A stretch of DNA of 64,000 nt from Thermoanaerobacterales bacterium UBA4880. Its GTDB lineage: Bacteria > Bacillota > Thermoanaerobacteria > Thermoanaerobacterales > UBA4877. This document shows positions 59,527-64,000 of the stretch, piece after piece. The stretch's first letter is position 1. Every line of letters begins with the position of its first letter. The position numbers were made by a program, and so were the translations under genes. The notes below the pieces were generated by a model that saw only the letters and a program-made list of their open reading frames with translations, was not told the DNA's origin and ran no database searches. The stretch lies in assembly GCA_002399285.1 (NCBI GenBank), contig DHDI01000014.1, forward strand, positions 55,275 through 119,274, written 5' to 3'.

Positions 59527-60042
59527 TCAGCTTTCTATCCCGACCCGTGCCGTTACTCCCTTGGTGTAATAGTGCTTTATTTCCTTCATCTCCGTGACGA
59601 GATCGGCCATTTCAATTATCTCGGCGGGGGCATACCTGCCAGTAAGGATGACTTCCACTCCCTCCGCCCTGTCATTCAGCATCTTGACGACCTCATCCAC
59701 GGCAAACAGCTTATAGTAGAGCGCTATATTTATCTCATCCAGCACGACTATATCGTATTCGCCCGCCGACAGTATTTCTGTGCACTCAGCCAGGCCGTGC
59801 CTGGCCAGGCTTATGTCCTCATCGGTAGGCTGGTTATAGATAAAGCAGTTTCTGCCGTACTGCTTCATGGTAAACCCCTTAAGAAACCTGACCGCATCCA
59901 GCTCGCTGTATTTCATACCCTTGATGAACTGCGCAAAGTACACGCTTTTACCCGCGCACACCGCCCTCAGCGAAAGTCCCAGAGCGGCCGTGGTCTTGCC
60001 CTTGCCGTTCCCGGTATATACCTGGATGTAACCCTTATCCAA
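59527..60042 (-). CDS. cobO: Cob(I)yrinic acid a,c-diamide adenosyltransferase
   Basis: A 171-residue corrinoid adenosyltransferase (CobA/CobO/BtuR type). The P-loop near the N-terminus is GYIQVYTGNGKGKTTAALGL; VYFAQFIKGMKYSELDA, VVLDEINIALYYKLF and LTGRYAPAEIIEMADLVTEM are family motifs. It transfers the adenosyl group of ATP to cob(I)alamin or precursors. Gap to cbiA is 96 bases with nothing recognisable. Confidence 0.94.
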   Translation of the reverse strand: MDKGYIQVYTGNGKGKTTAALGLSLRAVCAGKSVYFAQFIKGMKYSELDAVRFLKGFTMKQYGRNCFIYNQPTDEDISLARHGLAECTEILSAGEYDIVVLDEINIALYYKLFAVDEVVKMLNDRAEGVEVILTGRYAPAEIIEMADLVTEMKEIKHYYTKGVTARVGIES

Positions 60043-60076
60043 TTCATTCTCCCCCGATCCAGACCGCCGCCGGTCA

Positions 60077-60952
60077 TCATCTGTAATTATGAATATCCCT
60101 TACATTGGAATTTAACATATCAATACAGTCCTTTATATGTTCAACGTATATATCCTGAAATGCCGTATTCTCTCCCAGGCCATGCATATATGTGTCTACG
60201 GCGTAGCCCTCTCTCCTCAAGATACTGCTCCATGAATCGACGCCTTCGCCGGCCATATCATTGACTGCATGATCACCGACGACCAGCATGAACGGCATCA
60301 AGGTCACCCTGGAAATGCCCCTGCTCTTTAATAATGGAACAATATCGCCGATGGTCGGATAACCCTCCGCCGTCGCGACATATACGCTGTCCAGCTTATT
60401 GTACTGCAGCGCGAGCTGCAGCTGGCAGAAGCATGCATTGGTAAAATGCGAAGTCCCGTGCGCCATGAGCAAGACCGCATAACCGCTTTCCAGATCCGGC
60501 AGCTGCCCCTTCAATGCATCTACAGCGGCGGTATAATCATCGCCGCAGTACAGCGCCGGCTTTCCAAGCACAATCTTTTCAAATACTCTCTCTTCCGAAT
60601 ATCGCTGTACCGTCTTTTTAACGTCCTCATACTCGATGCCCGGTATAATGTGCAGCGGCTGTACGATGACCTCATAAAAGCCGTCTCTCTCCATCTTTGC
60701 CAGCGCATCGTCCACTCCGTCGGCTTCCATCCCATAGTTTTGCTTCAATCTTTTGATGACGATGCCGGAAGTAAACGCTCTTCTCACTTCATAACCGGCG
60801 TATGCGCGTCTTATCCTGTCTTCACAGCTGCCGATGCACGATTCCAAAGCATCGGTGTGGGTCGTTCCGAAACTCACGACAAGTATGCCTTTTTTTAAAC
60901 GTTTTTTATACATATACTTTTTCCGCTTGGCTCCCTTCCTGAACTCGCGCAT
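60077..60952 (-). CDS. cbiK: Sirohydrochlorin cobaltochelatase
   Basis: Cytosolic chelatase that inserts cobalt into sirohydrochlorin, about 291 residues from the ATG that overlaps the btuD stop (TGATG). A second ATG at 60913, behind a GGAAGGGAG-type site, would give 278 residues, nearer the usual length. Core motifs: GILVVSFGTTHTDALESCIG, FEVIVQPLHIIPGIEY-like (here YEVIVQPLHIIPGIEY), LLMAHGTSHFTNACF (metal-binding His) and MLVVGDHAVNDMAG (second His). No signal peptide, so it is not the periplasmic form. Confidence 0.92.
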   Translation of the reverse strand: MREFRKGAKRKKYMYKKRLKKGILVVSFGTTHTDALESCIGSCEDRIRRAYAGYEVRRAFTSGIVIKRLKQNYGMEADGVDDALAKMERDGFYEVIVQPLHIIPGIEYEDVKKTVQRYSEERVFEKIVLGKPALYCGDDYTAAVDALKGQLPDLESGYAVLLMAHGTSHFTNACFCQLQLALQYNKLDSVYVATAEGYPTIGDIVPLLKSRGISRVTLMPFMLVVGDHAVNDMAGEGVDSWSSILRREGYAVDTYMHGLGENTAFQDIYVEHIKDCIDMLNSNVRDIHNYR

Positions 60953-61734
60953 CACATTGCCGCAACGCGTTTGGGGTAAAATACCGGGCTGCCTCCGTCG
61001 TACTTTATGTCCGTCTCGACCCTGAATACCTCCCGCAGATTGGCGGTATTGACGACCTCGCACGGGCTGCCCGATGCGAATACCTTTCCCTTGTCGATGA
61101 TTTTGATCTCATCGGAAAATCTGGCCGCCTGATTGATATCGTGCAGCACCATTATCACGGTGATGCCCTCGTTTTTATTAAGATCCCTTATCAATTCCAA
61201 AAGCTCCAGCTGGTAGCAGATATCCAGATATGTCGTGGGCTCGTCCAGCACAAGGAGTTCGGGCTTCTGCGCAAGGGCCATCGCTATCCATGCCCTCTGC
61301 CTTTCCCCGCCCGAAAGCGTCCCCATGTTCTTCTCCGCAAAATCCGTCATGCCCGTCATTTCAACGGCCCACTCCACGGCGCTGTCGTCTTCCTCAGTAT
61401 TTCCCTTCCACCATGATTTATGAGCATATCGGCCGTAACCGACCAGTTCCCTTACGGTGAGGTCATTGGGACACTCGTGGCTCTGCGCCAAAAATGCGAC
61501 CTTCTTTGCAAAGGCATTGGAAGTGTATGAAAACACATCCCTGCCGTCCAGAGTGATGGTACCGCGGCCCGGCCTTATATTTCTGCATATCGCCCTCAGG
61601 ATCGTCGTCTTTCCCGACCCATTGGGACCGATTATGGACGTGATCTTTCCCTGTTGAATATTCAAATCGACCCGGTCTATTATCTTCTTATTACCCAGTA
61701 TTATGTCCATATCCTTAACTTCAATTATATCCAT
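60952..61734 (-). CDS. btuD: ABC transporter ATPase, corrinoid/siderophore type
   Basis: A 260-residue ATPase. Walker A is IIGPNGSGKTTILRAICRN, the signature is MGTLSGGERQRAWIAMALAQ, Walker B is LLVLDEPTTYLD and the switch His is in VIMVLHDINQAAR. It overlaps the permease by 14 bases. Placement under a B12 riboswitch with cbi genes makes cobalamin or cobinamide import the likely role; the FecE/siderophore family is the alternative by sequence alone. Confidence 0.93.
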   Translation of the reverse strand: MDIIEVKDMDIILGNKKIIDRVDLNIQQGKITSIIGPNGSGKTTILRAICRNIRPGRGTITLDGRDVFSYTSNAFAKKVAFLAQSHECPNDLTVRELVGYGRYAHKSWWKGNTEEDDSAVEWAVEMTGMTDFAEKNMGTLSGGERQRAWIAMALAQKPELLVLDEPTTYLDICYQLELLELIRDLNKNEGITVIMVLHDINQAARFSDEIKIIDKGKVFASGSPCEVVNTANLREVFRVETDIKYDGGSPVFYPKRVAAM

Positions 61735-62755
61735 CGTCTCTCCTCCTCAAGAGGAACAGGAAAAATGGGGCGCCCAGCGTCGCGGTTATGATGCCGACGG
61801 GAATCTCCTGAGGACTGAACAGCGTCCGCGCCAGCGTATCGCTCATCATAAGCAGACCCGCACCCAACAGTGCCGAGCCAGGGATCAGATACCGGTTATC
61901 CGAACCTATGAGCAATCTTACCGTGTGGGGAACGATCAGGCCCACAAAGCCCAACAGCCCGGCCACGCTGACAGCGCTGGCGGCAAGTATTGAAGCTATG
62001 GCAGTCAGGATCATTCTGTCCGCCTCGACGTTCAGGCCCAAACTTCTCGCGGTATCATCGCCCAGCACCAGGATATTCTGTTTTTCCGCCATGATAAAGG
62101 CTGCTATACAGCCTATTATCGTATACGGCAGTATGATGCGCACATGCGGCCAGCTCCGCGCCGACAGCCCGCCCGACATGAACATCAGCGCCCCGCTGAC
62201 CCTGTCGCTGTAAAAGACCATCAGTCCCGATATCAGCGCGCTCAATAGAGACGAGACGGCTACGCCGGCAAGTATGACCCTTAGAGGCTGTATGCCGCCC
62301 TTCCAGGCAAGCATATATATCATGACTGCCGCTCCCATCGCCCCCAGGAAGGCGACCGGGGGCACCAGGTATGTAAGCTGGGGAAACAGGATCAGTATTA
62401 TCACCCCGGCCAGGCCAGCTCCCGAAGATATCCCGATAATATGAGGATCCGCAAGGGGGTTTCGCATGACCCCCTGCAGTATGGCCCCCGAAACGGCCAG
62501 GTTTGTCCCCACCAGACCGGCGACTATCGTCCTGGGCAGCCTGATGTTCCATATCACCTGGCGTATCGGCCCTTCCCTATCTGTAAATATCGCATCCACA
62601 ATATCGGGGATCGATATTTTCATGGCGCCCACCGAATTGCTTATAAAAAAACCGGCGACGGCAAAAAGGGCAAAGATAAACAGCATAAAGGTCCTCCATC
62701 GCTTACTGTCCCTTAAGCCGCTCTCTCCTTTGACCTTACTCTTCCACATTACCAT
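61721..62755 (-). CDS. btuC: ABC transporter permease, BtuC/FecCD family
   Basis: A 344-residue integral membrane permease with about ten helices. Family motifs: IRLPRTIVAGLVGTNLAVSGAILQG, NPLADPHIIGISSGAGLAGV, GGLSARSWPHV, GLIVPHTVRLLIGSDNRYLIPGSALLGAGLLM and EIPVGIITATLGAPFFLFLL. The start overlaps the binding-protein gene by 20 bases; ATG 62755 or the ATG two codons on are both possible. Confidence 0.93.
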   Translation of the reverse strand: MVMWKSKVKGESGLRDSKRWRTFMLFIFALFAVAGFFISNSVGAMKISIPDIVDAIFTDREGPIRQVIWNIRLPRTIVAGLVGTNLAVSGAILQGVMRNPLADPHIIGISSGAGLAGVIILILFPQLTYLVPPVAFLGAMGAAVMIYMLAWKGGIQPLRVILAGVAVSSLLSALISGLMVFYSDRVSGALMFMSGGLSARSWPHVRIILPYTIIGCIAAFIMAEKQNILVLGDDTARSLGLNVEADRMILTAIASILAASAVSVAGLLGFVGLIVPHTVRLLIGSDNRYLIPGSALLGAGLLMMSDTLARTLFSPQEIPVGIITATLGAPFFLFLLRRRDDGYN

Positions 62756-63740
62756 AGACCTCGGGATATACCGCCTTTGCCATATATTCTACAGCTTCGT
62801 CGAACTTCGTTCCCGGGTTGGAAAGAAACAGATTCTGCGGAAGATATACTATATTCCCGTCCTTCACGGCTCTCAGACCACTCCATGCCGGATTGCTCTC
62901 AAGATCCTTTTTGATCCTGTCCTCCGCCTTATCCTTCGACGCCACCATAGTGGTCACCAGTATCACGTCGGGATCGCTCTCGACTATCTTTTCCATGCTG
63001 AAAGGCGCGTTTTCCGCTCCCATCCCTTCGGGCTTTATACCGGAAGCTATGTTCCCTATTTTCAGGATCTGCGCCACATTTCCCGCAATGCTGTTGTCGA
63101 GCTTCACAGACACATCCTGGGAAGTGACGTATAATATTACGACCTTTTTATGGGTATCGGGAAGTTTTGACACTATATCCTCCGTATTTTTCTTCATATT
63201 GCCTATCAGTTCATCCGCCTTTTCGGTATTGCCGCATACCTTGCCAAGCAGCTCATAGACCCTGATCACATCGTCGTAGGTCTTCATCTGGAGCGAGATC
63301 ACCGGGATCTTATTGGTCTCCAGTACGGAGGTGTATTTATCATGAATGCCGACCTCCGTAATGACAAGGTCCGGCTGAAGCGACACCACTTTTTCCATAT
63401 TGATGTTGTACACCTTTCCTACGGTCGGAAGATCCTTGGTCCCCTCGGGCAGAGTGCTCTCGTCGCCCACGTCGCATCTGGCAATGGATTTCCCGCCTAC
63501 ATCATACAATGTATTTAAGAACGTACCCAGCGCAATAATTTTCTCCGGCTTCTTCTCAAGCTCGACGGTACGTCCGGCATCATCCTTTATGGTCATGGGA
63601 TATACCGTTTCCTGCTTTGTCTCGCCGGCAGCCGACTGCGCATTATCCTTTGACGTATCCTGCGGTTTCTGTCCGCAGCCGGTCAGGGCAAGCGCGGCTA
63701 TCAGCATTACCGTTAACAACATGCCAACAAATTTTTTCAT
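62736..63740 (-). CDS. btuF: Corrinoid/siderophore-binding lipoprotein, BtuF type
   Basis: A 334-residue surface lipoprotein. The signal peptide ends in the lipobox ALTGC (Cys about 21). Two lobes are joined by a helix as in the FecB/BtuF family: YPMTIKDDAGRTVELEKKPEKIIALG, LQPDLVITEVGIHDKY, FSMEKIVESDPDVILVTTM and LRAVKDGNIVYLPQNLFLSNPG. First gene after the B12 riboswitch, so it probably captures corrinoids for BtuCD. Confidence 0.93.
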   Translation of the reverse strand: MKKFVGMLLTVMLIAALALTGCGQKPQDTSKDNAQSAAGETKQETVYPMTIKDDAGRTVELEKKPEKIIALGTFLNTLYDVGGKSIARCDVGDESTLPEGTKDLPTVGKVYNINMEKVVSLQPDLVITEVGIHDKYTSVLETNKIPVISLQMKTYDDVIRVYELLGKVCGNTEKADELIGNMKKNTEDIVSKLPDTHKKVVILYVTSQDVSVKLDNSIAGNVAQILKIGNIASGIKPEGMGAENAPFSMEKIVESDPDVILVTTMVASKDKAEDRIKKDLESNPAWSGLRAVKDGNIVYLPQNLFLSNPGTKFDEAVEYMAKAVYPEVYGNVEE

Positions 63741-63799
63741 GGTCTATCTTCTCCTTTTTTATATTATTTATAAAAACTACTGCTGCTCAGGAGTCATAC

Positions 63800-63833
63800 A
63801 AAAAAACAAAAACCATTAGGGAAAAATGGTTTG
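63800..63833 (-). terminator. Terminator between B12 riboswitch and btuF
   Basis: AAACCATT-(7)-AATGGTTT followed by TTGTTTTTTT on minus, 60 bases before the btuF start. It is the expected expression platform of the riboswitch: premature termination when B12 is bound. Confidence 0.85.
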
Positions 63834-63879
63834 TCTGCAATAGAGCACTATACTTCCCGCCGAAGCTATACTATAATTC

Positions 63880-64000
63880 CAGGCAGGTCTCCTGACTCAC
63901 GCATCATCCTCCTCCGTCCTTCCCGGCATATGCCAGTGGTCCACGGAATCGTCCTCGTATACAGTAGCGGGGGCTGCAGCGGATTTTCACCGCTTTCCCT
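63880..64000 (-). ncRNA. Cobalamin (B12) riboswitch, cut by the window edge
   Basis: The minus strand shows the conserved core: GGGAAAGCGGTGAAAATCCG, CAGCCCCCGCTACTGTATAC, the B12-box region ACCACTGGCATATGCCGGGAAGG-type, and the closing GTGAGTCAGGAGACCTGCCTG. The 5' part lies beyond base 64000. With the downstream terminator it would switch off the whole btuFCD-cbi operon at high adenosylcobalamin. Confidence 0.95.

Overview
The window looks like a chromosomal segment of an anaerobic, Gram-positive low-to-mid GC firmicute, most likely a member of the Clostridia. The evidence is a complete HPr/EI phosphotransferase (PTS) system with several mannose-family PTS loci, LevR-, GlcT- and NagR-type regulators, the oxygen-independent (cbi) cobalamin pathway, an EtfAB/GlcD redox module, strong AGGAGG-type ribosome binding sites and heavy use of ATA, AGG and AGA codons. 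Almost everything is on the minus strand; only two complete genes (7.2-8.3 kb and 10.0-12.7 kb) are on plus. I saw no rRNA, tRNA, CRISPR array or intact transposase.

Layout. 0-2.4 kb: fragment of a plus-strand gene, an acyltransferase-fold protein, a DedA membrane protein and thymidine kinase. 2.5-6.8 kb: hydroxyacid redox cluster (gyaR-like dehydrogenase, etfB, etfA, glcD). 7.2-16.9 kb: AT-rich PTS locus 1, with two SIS-domain proteins, a LevR-like regulator and mannose-family EIIA/B/C/D, interrupted by a garR-like reductase. 17.3-21.8 kb: GC-rich PTS locus 2 (EIIA, C, D, B), a beta-lactamase-fold hydrolase and MurQ, behind a sigma-54 promoter. 22.1-24.9 kb: gamma-glutamyltransferase and a decaying zone (agaS and GntR/UTRA remnants, a long inverted repeat). 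25.0-29.2 kb: AT-rich PTS locus 3 (EIIB, EIIA, fused EIIC-EIID, SIS protein) behind a second sigma-54 promoter and an EIIA pseudogene. 29.3-39.9 kb: LevR, GlcT, nagA, EIIA-Glc, nagE-type EIICB, ptsI, ptsH, nagB and nagR. 40-47.2 kb: a repeat protein of unknown function, a HAD phosphatase, a UPF0182 membrane protein, a methyltransferase and a secreted tandem phosphatase with LysM. 47.5-51.2 kb: MarR, LplA, lipoyl-domain dihydrolipoyl dehydrogenase and OsmC. 51.4-64 kb: one long cobalamin operon (btuFCD, cbiK, cobO, cbiA, C, D, E, T, L, F, G, H, J) under a B12 riboswitch that runs off the right edge.

How it fits together. HPr and EI would energise three mannose-type transporters and a glucose/GlcNAc-type transporter. 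MurQ, NagA and NagB can take imported MurNAc and GlcNAc phosphates to fructose 6-phosphate, so the window holds much of an amino-sugar and cell-wall-sugar recovery route. The canonical LevR at 29.3 kb probably activates loci 2 and 3, whose promoters share sigma-54 boxes and a conserved upstream block. Locus 1 instead has a LevR relative that has lost the sigma-54 contact loop, and duplicated promoter cassettes with ordinary TATAAT boxes. Two genome-scale signatures also stand out: a short intergenic repeat family lying next to stop codons and terminators, and a highly iterated nonamer GGCCWGGCC confined to the GC-rich genes.
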